Source of the DNA: Daphnia carinata
Taxonomy: Eukaryota; Arthropoda; Branchiopoda; Diplostraca; Daphniidae
DNA: 64,000 bases
Reading direction: 5' to 3'
Assembly: GCF_022539665.2 (NCBI RefSeq)
Contig: NC_081332.1
Span: forward strand, 1,819,773-1,883,772
The translations under genes were made by a program, and so were the position numbers. This document shows, piece by piece, positions 46,103 through 64,000 of the stretch. Each line of letters starts with the position of its first letter. Within the stretch, counting starts at the first letter, position 1. The notes under the pieces were generated by a model, which did not search any database, was not told the DNA's origin, and worked only from the letters and a program-made list of their open reading frames with translations.

Positions 46103-47346
46103 TTAAGGAATAACTGGAGAAACCTCCCCCACTGTTGTAGCAGCATCCGTCACAGTTGAAACTACGGGTTCTGTAACAGTCGTGACGACCGACTCTGCTG
46201 TTGTCACAGCATTCGTGTTGGTGGTTCCAGGCTCTTGGGTAGTGACGCTGCTATTATCCAATTCCTGCTGGCCGGCTGTCTTTATAAACCAAGAATAGTA
46301 GACGGACAAGCGAGTGTACACGCTGGATTGATCCACGGAACAGCCTCTGTTCTTCGACATGACGCCCACCACTATCGGTTTGCTGTTAATGTATTGAACC
46401 AAAGGTGATCCTTCGTCGTACTGACACGGTGCACCAGCGATGGCTGCTGGAAAATTAAAAATTTCATTAGGATTTTAATCGATTTACGTGTAATAGACGT
46501 ATAGCTACAGGTAGAAGCTGCAGTGTTTGTGCATATCATCGTTGCCAATTGGAAGTCTGATCCGGTGTAATCCCCGCATTCCATTCCATTTTGGATCATC
46601 GTCGTGGCGTAGTGAAGTTTCGTCGATTCAAATCCTCCTTCCTAATAAATAATTTTTAAAATTCAGGATCTATTATTTCCGTCGATGAACGACCCATACC
46701 TGAGTGGCACCCCATCCCATGATTGTGGCTTCAGGATTCGTCATATCAACTTCGTTGTAATTGATGAAGTAAACTCCATTGGGCGTGACGTAAGTGATGT
46801 TATTCGTCAACTGTAAATAATATTAGCCTTAAACGCATTGATCAAACAACAGCAGCAAGAAGAAGCGTGTCACATACCTGAAGAAGGGCGACATCATGGA
46901 GCTTATTAGTGGCATCGTATTCGCTAAAAGGAACGAGTCGATAAACTGCGTGGATTTCTTCATGAGGATCCAGTACAGTTAAATCCTGCTGTCCAGTAAC
47001 TACTTTCAGGTTACTCGCAGTTTTTCTAAACATGACGTGAACAAGGTAAATTGTGATTTATAATCTTTGTGAACAATCTTACCCAACGATGCACGAGGCT
47101 GTCGTGACGATCCATTTCTCGCTGTAAATGAAGCCACTGCAAACATGTCGATTGTTTTCAGTCAAGGAGACGATGTATGGAAATTGCCCAGGTGAGGCGA
47201 TCTCACCGCCTATGATGCGTTCATCGTGAGTCGGTGCTCCTGGTTAGAAAAGGGGACAACATTATGAACGTTTGATAGACAAATGATTGCTGAATACCTG
47301 CACTAAGGTAAAGGACGGAGAACAGGTAGGCAATAGCGAATTTCAT
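46103..47346 (-). CDS. Serine protease homolog, cluster copy 7, with Thr-rich tail
   Basis: Exons 47346-47298, 47239-47083, 47025-46878, 46810-46700, 46641-46509, 46446-46103; 313 residues. Signal peptide MKFAIAYLFSVLYLSAG; activation region DERIIGGEIASPGQFPY. His57 position Ser (VTTASCIVG), Asp kept (LHDVALLQ), Ser195 position Glu ([11 protein letters not shown]); the usual CGGF is CSGF. The exon 5 donor (GTAGCT) is weak but gives the right phase. The tail after FIKTAGQQ is about 50 residues of Thr/Val/Glu (TTVTEPVVSTVTD), a shorter version of the copy 6 tail. It is the first gene of the cluster in transcription order. Confidence 0.88.
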
Positions 47347-48774
47347 TGTTCTTGATGGAATGAACTTCGATTGAACGGTGTTCTTTTAAAACGCAGCTTA
47401 TTTATTACATTGCGTACGATCCTATCGCAGTAATTAACTTCCATGTGATCTTTTAAGATCGATAACGAAACGAAAAGAGGAGTCACTCTTTTCTAAATGA
47501 CGCAACAGTTTGACGTCATACCTTACAGTAATAGGATTGAGTAAATGGGGCATCATCATTCCATGGACTGTGCTTAAAGAAAAACAGGAACTGGTTTGTG
47601 ATTGTTAAGTGTGATTGGGTCCATCGAATCCAATGCTTGTATAGGTCTGTTATTTGTCAAAACTGCTGCGCATAACATACGCCCTGTTTGTTCTCCAATA
47701 GCATTAAGGTCTCACTTATATGCTTAGGCACTGACCGCAATGCCGATTCCATATCTATAGACTTACGTAACGTATTGTGTTTATCTAACCCATGTTTTCA
47801 ACAGCTTTCACACGGTTCTACATTTTTGGTTCGAGTATAATCTGATGTATAATTTCAAAATCAATAAAAAAATCATTTCGTTTAACGGATCGACATCCTT
47901 TAGCTCAATTCATATGTTTTTATGCTATGAGGCCTTCTCTGCATGAACTGGTTTTACCGGATATGCAAATCACTCAAGAAAATCTGACAGAATGGCTGCC
48001 AACTTACGCAAGAGTAAAGTGCAACCGTATCACTTAAACTCAAAAATCCCAAAGATCATTCGAGTACAACACATCGTAATAGTCCAGCATATCGGATACG
48101 TGCTGTAGTTTAATCTAATAATTATCGAACTATCACTGGACCTGTTGCTCAGTGCCCTAGAGGACTTTCCTCTTTGTCACTTGTTGAACGCATGCGGGCA
48201 CGTAGTCAAAGCCTTTTTAATCATTTGATATTAGTCGTATGTAGGACATTGCATCTCTGAAACATTCAAATCAAAAATATTTTTAAGCCCGACTAAATAA
48301 GCCCGACTAAATAAGCCCGACTTTTCTTAGTCGGGCTTAAAAAAATTTTCTGCAAAAACTGATACTCATCCGACTTGGTTGGATATCTCAGGATATACTC
48401 AAAATTCAATGCTTATTCCGGGAAAATTGCTATATTTTTCATTTAGTTAATCGTTTTTGAAATAAGCCGAGTAATTAACGCATTGCTAGCACGCCAGTAC
48501 GCTATAGCGATAGCGCGATGCAGCAAAAAAATTGTATTTAGAGAATTAACTAGAAATCTGACCGGGAGATGGCGATAGTAGTAAAACAGGAAAAAAGGAA
48601 ATCGTTCAAAATCGAGAATGTCGCCTTCGCCATCTGATGGAAAAGATTGTAACAACAAGGTTATTTTGCGAAGTTGGCAAAATATCCGTCGGGAAATCGG
48701 ATAGCCTGTTGCTCACAGAATCTCTGTCGATTGATAGCATAGTTTGTGTTTCAATCAAGATTTGAACCTCAATC
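47347..48774. other. Intergenic region upstream of RidA
   Basis: No gene seen. Contains the inverted-repeat element at 48280-48343. Shadow frames overlap the first RidA exon on the minus strand. Confidence 0.5.
48280..48343. repeat. Inverted repeat with direct AAGCCCGACT copies
   Basis: TTTTTAAGCCCGACTAA (48280-48296) and its exact complement TTAGTCGGGCTTAAAAA (48327-48343) form a 17-bp perfect hairpin stem. Two further direct copies of AAGCCCGACT lie in the loop (48299-48308 and 48313-48322), so alternative stems are possible. It may be a mini transposon remnant or a transcription-linked hairpin; no target-site duplication was identified. Confidence 0.8.
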
Positions 48775-49452
48775 ATGTCGAACACCATTTTGCGTCGCAT
48801 TATTCACTCATCGTTTGCTCCAGCAGCCATCGGTCCATATAGGTAATATTTTCTTAAGCACTGTACACTGTACAAATTAGCTTATCTTACATTGCCATCC
48901 CAATAGTCAAGCTGTTCTCGTGGACAAAACATTATACATCTCTGGACAATTGGGCCTTGATGCCCAAACTGGGTCGCTAGTTCCTGGAGGAGTTGAAGCT
49001 GAAGCAAAGAAAGCCTTAGACAACATGGGGCACATTTTGGAAGCAGCTGGAATTTCCTACAAAAATGGTATCTAAAATGTTTGGCACAGACAGAATAATT
49101 TTCATCACCATTTCCATACTTCTGGATCATATTTTAGTTGTCAAGACTACTGTTTTGCTTGCAGACATTAATGACTTTGGCAAAGTAAATGAAATATATC
49201 GCCAATGTAAGTTGTGTCCCATATTTATATTTTATAGCACAACTGGTTTATAGAAATTTGTTGCATTCAGATTTTACAGACAACTTTCCTGCCCGTGCTG
49301 CCTACCAGGTTGCTGCTTTACCTAGGGTATGTGATTAAAAATTGTATCCATTATGATCGAGTTAATAAGAATTCTCAAAAAAATAGGCTGGAAGGGTTGA
49401 AATTGAAGCTGTTGCTGTTGTTGGGGTGATTGAAGACATGGCGAAACTGTGA
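48775..49452 (+). CDS. RIDA: 2-iminobutanoate/2-iminopropanoate deaminase (RidA, UK114 family)
   Basis: Small enzyme that hydrolyses reactive imines and enamines made by PLP enzymes, protecting them from damage; forms homotrimers in cytosol or mitochondria. Exons 48775-48842, 48907-49067, 49138-49206, 49271-49326, 49387-49452; phases agree; 139 residues, the usual length. Family marks: FAPAAIGPYSQAV, LYISGQLGLD, VVKTTVLLADINDF, and the substrate-binding Arg in FPARAAYQVAALPRAGRVEIEAVAV. The C-terminus is VIEDMAKL. It converges with SRP19, the two stop codons being about 140 bp apart. The start is the only in-frame ATG before the conserved region. Confidence 0.95.
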
Positions 49453-49589
49453 GAAGTTTAAAGTTTGTTAGGATCTACTATTATTGTTAAAATATTTTTG
49501 TTCACACAGAGAACTTAAAATAGAAAAGCTCAAACAGTTTATAATGTAATTTCATTTATTTTCATCAATCCTAATACACAGTTGTCCCA

Positions 49590-50216
49590 TTAACGTCTTC
49601 CTCCTTTGCCTTTCTTCTTACCACCACCACCCTGGCCGGCTGCTTGTCCGTCTCCACTTGACTTGAAGACTCTGCTTTTTAAATGGGGAATTTTCTCTCC
49701 GATGTATAAAAACAATGAATCTCCTGTTGTAAATATGTCATCATGTCAATCATATTAATCTGTTTTTTTAACTTGTACTGTTTATCTTACTGGTGGGAAA
49801 TCCTGGATTGACAGGAGATCCATCCTCATTTTTCAGCTGGACCCTTACTCTTCCACGCATTTCCTCTTCTTTGCTTGATTCCCTTGAGTAGAACTTGGGT
49901 TCAACTCCTACCTTGAAATTTGCGGCTTGCAAGACATCGCTTATTTCGTTACAAGTAGGTCGCTCAACCGCACGGGATTTAGGAACTCGGCGGCCAGCTA
50001 CCCTCGTCTTACTACTGTCAATGTATGCAGGGTAAATACAGATCCATCTGTCAAAGAAAATACCGGAAAGAAGGTTACTGAATGGTTTTGAAAAAGAAAA
50101 TACCCAAACTTTGCTTGATACAAAGTCTAAGCTAAATTGCATGGACATGATTACCTTTCAGGATCGCTAGGTTTTTTATTTGGATTGAAAGAACTTCTTG
50201 TGAAAGTGGCAGCCAT
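49590..50216 (-). CDS. SRP19: Signal recognition particle 19 kDa protein
   Basis: Binds SRP RNA helices 6 and 8 and lets SRP54 assemble, for ER targeting. Exons 50216-50155, 50047-49791, 49723-49590; phases agree; 150 residues (human 144). Core: ERWICIYPAYIDSSKT, GRRVPKSRAVERPT, EMRGRVRVQLKNEDG, FPTRDSLFLYIGEKIPHLKSR. The end is a basic Gly/Lys tail (GGGGKKKGKGGR), typical of SRP19. The last intron was placed to keep the IPHLKSR segment; other AG sites would break it. Divergent from RCE1 across a 339-bp gap. Confidence 0.95.
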
Positions 50217-50555
50217 TTTTCGAAGTCAACATCAGCATACGGAGTGACGTGCACAAGTAAACAGACGACTTTAAAAATTGCACGTGCTTTACCTACCTAC
50301 CACTAGAGGGTACAAGTTTTAAAGCAGACGAAAAGGAATTTCCGATCGTTTAGGAACTGACAAACCGCGAATACGGGTAGTGTCATCTTCTTTCGATTTA
50401 CCATTTCACACAACTATAAGAATTCTGATATTTACATTTTTATTTATTATTTATATACTTGTCATATAAAACAATTGTGTAATGGGCTACGCAGTTGAAA
50501 TCGCTCATGATGATCAAACCTTGATTGCCTAACAGTGAACAGAATCAGTACCATC
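50217..50555. promoter_or_regulatory. Shared divergent promoter region of SRP19 and RCE1
   Basis: 339 bp between the two start codons must hold both promoters. A 16-codon upstream open frame (ATG at 50482, stop at 50530-50532) precedes RCE1 and might lie in its leader. No TATA box is evident, which is usual for housekeeping genes. Confidence 0.5.
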
Positions 50556-51699
50556 ATGGATGAGAGCTGTTCTAAAACAGCAAATTTGTCCTGCTTTATA
50601 CTTTCTTCTGTCTATGTTGGAAGCCTCTATATTTGGAAGTCAACTGAAGATAGGTATTTTTTTAATTCAAACCTTTAAACATATCTATTCATATTGTTTT
50701 TGATTCTTTCAGAAATCACCCCAAAACTGTGATCCGGAGGTTTATCAGTGCATTCTGCATGTTGTTTGTAGCCCCAGGAATTGTTTACATTACATTAAAA
50801 TTTATGAACCCCAAGGTGAAAGTTTTTTGCCACTTTTTCAAAACTTTAGACATTAATAATATATGATTCTTTAAAATTTTAGGAATCAATTGATCTTCTA
50901 AGTTTATTGGGTTTAAGATATAATGGCTTATTGTCAGCCATCTCACTACCAGTTCTTTTGACTTCTGTCCTTTTTTTAGGACCAATCACTATCACATTTT
51001 TCGATGGATCATGGAAAGATATGTTTAGTGAGTTAAATTTAACAGTGTATGTAAGTGGGATTAAAAAAAAATATTCCTTGGTTACAGGGGCAGAGTGTTG
51101 GAAGACGAACCTGCAAGATATATTATGGATTCGCAATCAAATTGTCGCCCCGATCTCGGAAGAATTTACATTTCGAGCATGCATGCTTCCCCAGCTGCTC
51201 AAATGCTATTTAACTTCACAAGCCGTTCTAGTCAGCCCGTTGTTCTTTGGAGTTGGTAAGATTATACAGTTTTTGTATGAGAATGATGATTAAAGCTTTT
51301 TAATTTTAGGGCATTTCCACCATATGATTGAGCGTTGGCGACAGGGCATGCCATTGTTGCAGTCTCTACTTGTCTCTTGTAATATTAAAAACTTGGACGT
51401 TATTTTAAGGAAAAGAATATAACGTGCTTTTTTTTATCGCTTTAGGTTTTCAGTTTGCCTACACTACTCTCTTCGGAATGTATGCGGCGTTTTTATTTAT
51501 TCGCACAAATCATGTCGTGGCGCCGTGCGTGGCGCATGCGTTCTGTAACGTCATGGGTTTTCCCGATTTTGGTGAGATTGGTCGGCAAACAGGTTGGAAA
51601 AGGATCGTATTGGCTTCAGCATTCGTTGGCGGCCTTGTAGGGTGGTACCTCCTACTATGGCCTTTAACTGAACCTACACTCTATCACAATAACCCATGA
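50556..51699 (+). CDS. RCE1: CAAX prenyl protease 2 (RCE1)
   Basis: ER-membrane endoprotease that removes the last three residues of prenylated CAAX proteins such as Ras. Exons 50556-50653, 50713-50815, 50883-51255, 51310-51378, 51446-51699; phases agree; 298 residues. Membrane segments throughout; ABI (CAAX protease) motifs present: EExxxR in APISEEFTFRACML, FFGVGHFHH, and HAFCNVMGFPDF. These Glu and His/Asn residues line the active site in the Rce1 fold. A possible 37-nt intron near 51053-51089 was rejected since reading through is in frame. Upstream neighbour SRP19 is divergent. Confidence 0.95.
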
Positions 51700-52464
51700 G
51701 AATTCATACGGGATGCTAGCGGCAGTCGTGTTACAACAAACTAAACACTACCATAAAACGGTGCTTTAGCAGAGGTAATAAAACGCGTGGAAATAACTTG
51801 CTTCTATGCCGCAAACGTATTTTGTAACGCATTTAATATCATCTATTACCATTAAAGAAAGCCAAAATACGTGAAAAACAAAAAATAAAGCTGGTGCGGT
51901 AACTATACACTTAGAAGCCAATGTTGCTTCTAAGAAAGATAAGATGTTCCGCGCTAGATGGCGCTATTGCTGTGGTTTTCATTTTGCATATTTTGGAGAT
52001 TCTGACCCTAGATGACACTATTGCTGTGGTTTCATTTGCATATTTTGGAGATTCTGATGCTAGATGGCACTATTCATGTTGTTTTCATTTGCATATTTTG
52101 GAGATTCTGAAAGCACCGGGTCGAAAGCGGTCGTTTTATCACAGTTCACCGATTGTTCTTTTTGATAAATCAGCAATAGCCCACCACAGACCTTCAAAGT
52201 TTCATTGGTTGGTCAAACTTAAATGAATTCATTTGTAAAATACGTTCCAATAGAATACGTATTACATGAAAATACCACCGTTCAAGTAAAGAAGACGATG
52301 CATGGTTTTTCAGATGGTACATAAAAAAGGAAGTAACCAAGCTAGTCATCAGCCACGTTTTCTTTCAGCGATCATTATTTCAGAAATTCCACGCTGGGTT
52401 TCTGTAAAACCCAGATGTTTGTGTAATGTAATCCAAGAATCTTGTTGGCTACTTAAAAAGAAAA
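51700..52464. other. Spacer between RCE1 and NPRL2 with a triplicated element
   Basis: Contains the three tandem repeats at 51954-52110 and the NPRL2 leader. No further gene; the frame at 51921-52226 is a translation of the repeats. Confidence 0.6.
51954..52110. repeat. Three tandem copies of a 51-54 bp element
   Basis: Each copy starts CTAGATG(G/A)C and ends GCATATTTTGGAGATTCTGA; starts at 51954, 52008 and 52060. Copies 2 and 3 contain ATTTGCAT, the octamer bound by POU factors; copy 1 has GCTAGATGGCGC, similar to insect CTCF sites. Copies differ by a few substitutions and short indels. Confidence 0.85.
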
Positions 52465-54241
52465 ATGATCAAAGCCATATTTTTTTCTGAGTTCCATCCA
52501 ACTTTGGGACCTAAAATAAGCTATCAGGTACTTTGTTTCTAAACATTTTAATTATGTTCTGTCTAACACGGAAAATTAAAAATGTATTTTTTTTTTTAAA
52601 TTTCTTAATGTGAACTAGGTGCCAGAAGACTATGTGTCTAAGGAAATATTTGATGCAGTTAGTGTTTATATCATTCCTAAAGAGCAACTAGATAGCTGCA
52701 TCATTACAGTGAATGTATTGGGGCACAAGATAACAGGTAAGATGTGTGCAGTTTACTCATAGTGCCTCATTTTTGATTTTTTTTAACTTTCCTTAACTCT
52801 TTCATCTTTCGTAGGATATCCTGTGCGCATATCAGATGAAAAGTATCCACGCAATTTTTTGATTTTCAATCTGTGTTTTGTGTGTGATTCTGATGCCAGA
52901 ACCGTACAATTTGAGCTAGTTGTGAGGAAGTTAGCTGAGCATTTGGTGACTCTGGAAGTGGAACAAAACTTTCTGTCCACCGAATCTAACAGAGCATTGC
53001 TGCCCAAAATTTTAGGCCAAATTCTCAGTGATCTCAATCGTTGTGGGTTGTGCACGGTCACAGGTAAATCAAGATAATTTATTTTTGTTTTCCTATTTAC
53101 TCACCCTCCTTTTAAAAATTAGTTGGGACGTCAACGTTACACCTGAAAGTAATTCAGGTTGCTGCCGAGCCTCCTCCGGTATTTGACCACCACGTTCCAG
53201 TGTTCACATCGGAATTTGCTCCGTTAAAGCAAGATTATTGGGACTTAACAACTAAACAGGTGTTTATTTGATAAAACAAACGATCTTTGACAAAATCTTT
53301 ACACATACAACTGGTTTTGGGACGAGTGTAGGTATTACCATACATCGATGGACGCAGTCACGTTGCCAGAGTTGCGATCGAGGCCGACGTGGACATCGGT
53401 TTGGTCAAGGCCTGTATTCAGAATCTCCTGTAAGCAAATCTATTCTATTAATCCCCCGTGTTAACAATCTCCCTTATAGATTCTTCTCTTCGTTTTTAGA
53501 TATTATGGGGTCGTCCAACTCATTCCTATCTTCCAGTACAGCAATATGTATGCTGCTACACCCAAACTTAGAGAATTACCCATGAATCCAGAACTGAGTA
53601 GAGAATGCATCACTTTCGTCGCCAAATCTGGTACTCATTTGTCTTGTTTTATTGATTATTTATTCATCTTCTATATTGAAACATTTCAATCCTTATTTAA
53701 CTGCTCTAGATAGACACCCGCCTTCATTTAGAGATGTTTTCCAAATGTACTGGTGAGTTGATTCTTATCTCGTTTTCACTACGCAAACTGAACTAACGAA
53801 CCTTTTTCGTTCTTTCGTAACAGTGGGATGACTTACGGTACTACCATCAGAGATCTGTGTGTGCGCTTCAATCCGCACTCACTCCGCATCGACGAGCACC
53901 GACTAGTTCAGTTTGGCGTCCTGCAAGGCATCATTCGCCGGATTTGCAAGGTTAGTGTGTGCCTTACTCTCTCTTTTCCTGGGACTCCTATCGAGTTAAC
54001 ACGTTCCCGATGAACTGTCCGTTTTTTGTTTTTCTCGCCGTTTTTCTTTTGAATGGGTCAGTATCCGGTGTATAAACCGGAGACGCAACGTGGATCCCAT
54101 AAGAAACAAATGACCTCGTTGCATCGATTGTGCACCGGAGTGGCCTCATACGATGAGATCTGCTGTCGAACTGGATTGTCCTATCACGAATTGGACGAAA
54201 AAATCGAAGCCGATGCCGACATCTGCGTTCTTTGGAAATGA
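52465..54241 (+). CDS. NPRL2: GATOR1 complex subunit NPRL2
   Basis: Nitrogen permease regulator 2-like protein, a GATOR1 subunit that restrains TORC1 at the lysosome when amino acids are low. Nine exons: 52465-52527, 52619-52736, 52815-53063, 53123-53259, 53332-53429, 53500-53630, 53710-53752, 53824-53950, 54062-54241; all phases agree; 381 residues against 380 in human. Starts [21 protein letters not shown]-like (longin-type domain); then [39 protein letters not shown], and a C-terminal winged-helix region ending DADICVLWK. No defects. The start is the first ATG directly before the family's conserved N-terminus. Confidence 0.96.
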
Positions 54242-62108
<7,867 letters not shown>

Positions 62109-63332
62109 ATGGCGTCCTATACGTTGCGCATCAACCAGCCAGCGACGGCCCAGCATCACCACCACCACGCCAGTGGCCAAGTGATCGGCGGATCGGCGGC
62201 CAATTATTTCAACGCCAGTGGTCACAATCTCGGCCCGTCGTCGAATTGCGCGTCGGGCACGGATCTGTTGGCCGTCAACACCTACCTGGAACGATTCTCG
62301 AGCGGTGGGAATAGCACGCCCGCCATGGCCTATCAGCCGGACGTGACGGTGATGGCCAGTGACAAGTTTAGCAATTTCTACATGAACAATAATAACAACA
62401 ACAACAACCACAGCTCGGCTGGCAATTATCAGAGAATAACGCCGTCGATGGAGAGCCAACAACAACAACAACAGAGTGATTATTTCTTGCCGTATCTTGG
62501 CGGATCGCATCAGCAACAGCAGCAGATGGCTTCCCTGCAACAGCAACAGATCCACCAACAACACCAACAGCACCAACAGCACCAGGAACAACAACAACAG
62601 CAACAACAATCGTTACTGGCCCAAGATCAGCAATGGCCCGTGATGCCTTACGACAATTGCGCAGCGGCAGCGGCGGCTGCGGCGGCCGCCGCCGCCGCCG
62701 CTGACACGCTCAAAAGGTTCTCCGTGACGCGTCTCATTCAACATCATCATCACCATCATCATCCGATGGAATCGCCTTCGTTAATAGGAGGTGCTAGATC
62801 GTCTGCCGCGGGGCCCGGTTGCGACCCGTTAATTCCCGCCGTCGGTGTAGCCGTTCCTTCCGCCAACCAATCGCCCACGTCGGTCCACGCGCACGGACTG
62901 ATGCCCTCGGTCAGGGACGATTCGGAGACATCATCGCACGCCACCGATAAAAGCGACGGCAAGTCCGCTTGTAATAAAATCAAGAAAATCAAATTTTAAT
63001 GCCATGTTAAATTGAATTGAATTACAGATGAATCTGAAGCCGGTGGCGATCTTGCCAACAAGAGCTGCGCTAAGAAGCGGAGCAGTTCGTCATCGTCTTC
63101 GCCTTCGTCGCCGTTGATGTCGCACCATCAACGTCACCATCCTCATCACTCGATGTCCAGCGTGTCGTCGTCGAGTGGCGGCGGCAGCAAAAAACCTCGT
63201 CGCAACCGGACGACGTTCACCAGCGCTCAGCTGTCGGCATTGGAGAAAGTCTTTGAGAGGACCCACTACCCCGACGCTTTCGTACGTGAAGATTTGGCCA
63301 AGCGGGTCAGCCTCAGCGAAGCCAGAGTTCAA
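62109..63332 (+). CDS. Paired-related (Prrx-like) homeobox transcription factor, partial at window end
   Basis: Nuclear DNA-binding regulator. Exon 1 62109-62970 and exon 2 63028-63332 are joined in phase; 389 codons are present and the gene continues past the window. The N-terminal 300 residues are low complexity: His runs (residues about 16-20 and 214-220), Asn run, long Gln/His stretches, an Ala run of about 16. Exon 2 adds Ser/His-rich sequence, then homeodomain residues 1-46 at 63195-63332 ([46 protein letters not shown]). The following intron splits residues 46/47, a position shared by paired-class genes. [15 protein letters not shown] points to Prrx/CG9876-type proteins rather than Arx, Otp or Shox; residue 50 is not in the window, so the class cannot be confirmed. 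Start: first ATG in frame, in a leader ending CAGGGCGGTC. Confidence 0.85.
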
Positions 63333-63904
63333 GTACGTTTCTCTTTTTCTTTTGTGCCTTTGATTATTATTATTACTACGCGTTGCCATGTGTCGATGTC
63401 AAGAGCCGGCCAGTGTAAACGACCCAAAGTGCGCGCATGCAAAAAAAAAAAATAATAATAAATGACGTCCTTCATTCAATCCCCCCCCCCCACCCAGTTT
63501 GTCTGTGAACAAACAAAAAAAATGGAGAAAACAATCCTTCATTTATTTCTCCGTGTTCTATTTCCCTACTGTCACAAAATGAAGACACGCACACAAAATA
63601 TTATTCATTTTGAAAAGCAAAAAGAAGGGGAGTAAAATAACATTTGATAAATGGATGAGAAAATGGAGGGGAAAATACGTTTGTTTTTTTTTGCTCGTGA
63701 ATTTTTCGGCCAAAGTGAAGTGACAACTGTTGGCTGCCTTATGCTTAATGAAGCCAAGACAAATGTTGTTTCCCTTTTCTTTTTTTTTAACTGTCGACTT
63801 TTAACAGTTCACTCTCGATCTTATTGGCCCCCCCCTCCCTCCTCGTCTTTTTTTCTTACGTCCGCCTCTCTAAACGTGCCGGCATCGTTTTTCTTAAGTT
63901 TGGT

Positions 63905-63937
<33 letters not shown>

Positions 63938-64000
63938 GCCATTTCTTCCGTTCATCCGGTGTTTCAAAACGAACGAGATAACAAACGAAGGCAGGAGAAA
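63333..64000 (+). other. Intron of the homeobox gene (incomplete)
   Basis: Starts with donor GTACGT after homeodomain residue 46. No acceptor followed by VWFQNRR-type sequence occurs before the window ends. Contains long T and C homopolymers, including T29 near 63908-63936. Confidence 0.7.

Noticed and set aside
51053-51089. A possible 37-nt intron in RCE1 (GTAAGT...TTACAG)
   Set aside because: Removing it breaks the phase needed for the conserved downstream ISEEFTFR region, the length is below usual introns here, and the read-through frame is open.
51954-52110. CRISPR-like direct repeats
   Set aside because: The units are contiguous without spacers and the genome is eukaryotic.

Overview
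The window is a piece of an arthropod nuclear genome, most likely a cladoceran crustacean (Daphnia-like). The evidence is many short (about 50-150 bp) GT-AG introns, Rebers-Riddiford cuticle proteins with TATA boxes and TCAGT-type initiators, tandem expansion of secreted and membrane gene families, and polymerase III tRNA genes between protein genes. Species identity is an inference. All exon models were read by eye and checked for phase; none was compared with transcripts.

Layout. 0.2-1.3 kb: a cuticle protein with a long Pro-Tyr-Thr repeat (minus). 1.9-4.7 kb: a nine-exon NRF-6-like acyltransferase-3 membrane protein (minus). 5.2 kb: first of five tRNA-Asn(GTT) genes. 6-21.1 kb: a head-to-tail array of eight CD20/MS4A-like four-transmembrane genes (plus). 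Seven read open by eye and one is disrupted; several carry Gln/Pro-rich tails, and an orphan tail lies between copies. 21.4-24.6 kb: a second cuticle protein (minus) among four more tRNA-Asn genes, two of which carry 14- and 13-nt insertions exactly at the canonical tRNA intron site. 24.9-30.1 kb: two tandem Rh-type ammonium transporter genes with matching nine-exon structure (minus). 33.7-47.3 kb: seven tandem chymotrypsin-fold genes plus one decayed copy (minus). All seven lack the catalytic His and Ser and keep only the Asp, so they are serine protease homologs rather than proteases. 48.8-54.2 kb: a compact block of conserved single genes: RidA (plus), SRP19 (minus), the CAAX protease RCE1 (plus) and the GATOR1 subunit NPRL2 (plus). 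54.2-62.1 kb: almost 8 kb without recognisable coding sequence, rich in microsatellites and homopolymers, leading into a paired-related homeobox gene (plus) that runs off the right edge.

The genes do not form one pathway. The themes are tandem duplication and decay: surface or secreted families (four-TM proteins, Rh transporters, pseudo-proteases) are arrayed and show gene loss, recombination and tail-length change, while the housekeeping block is single-copy and intact. The observations most worth following are the uniformly inactivated protease cluster, the intron-bearing tRNA-Asn genes beside identical intronless copies, and the four-TM array with its shared palindromic promoter element.
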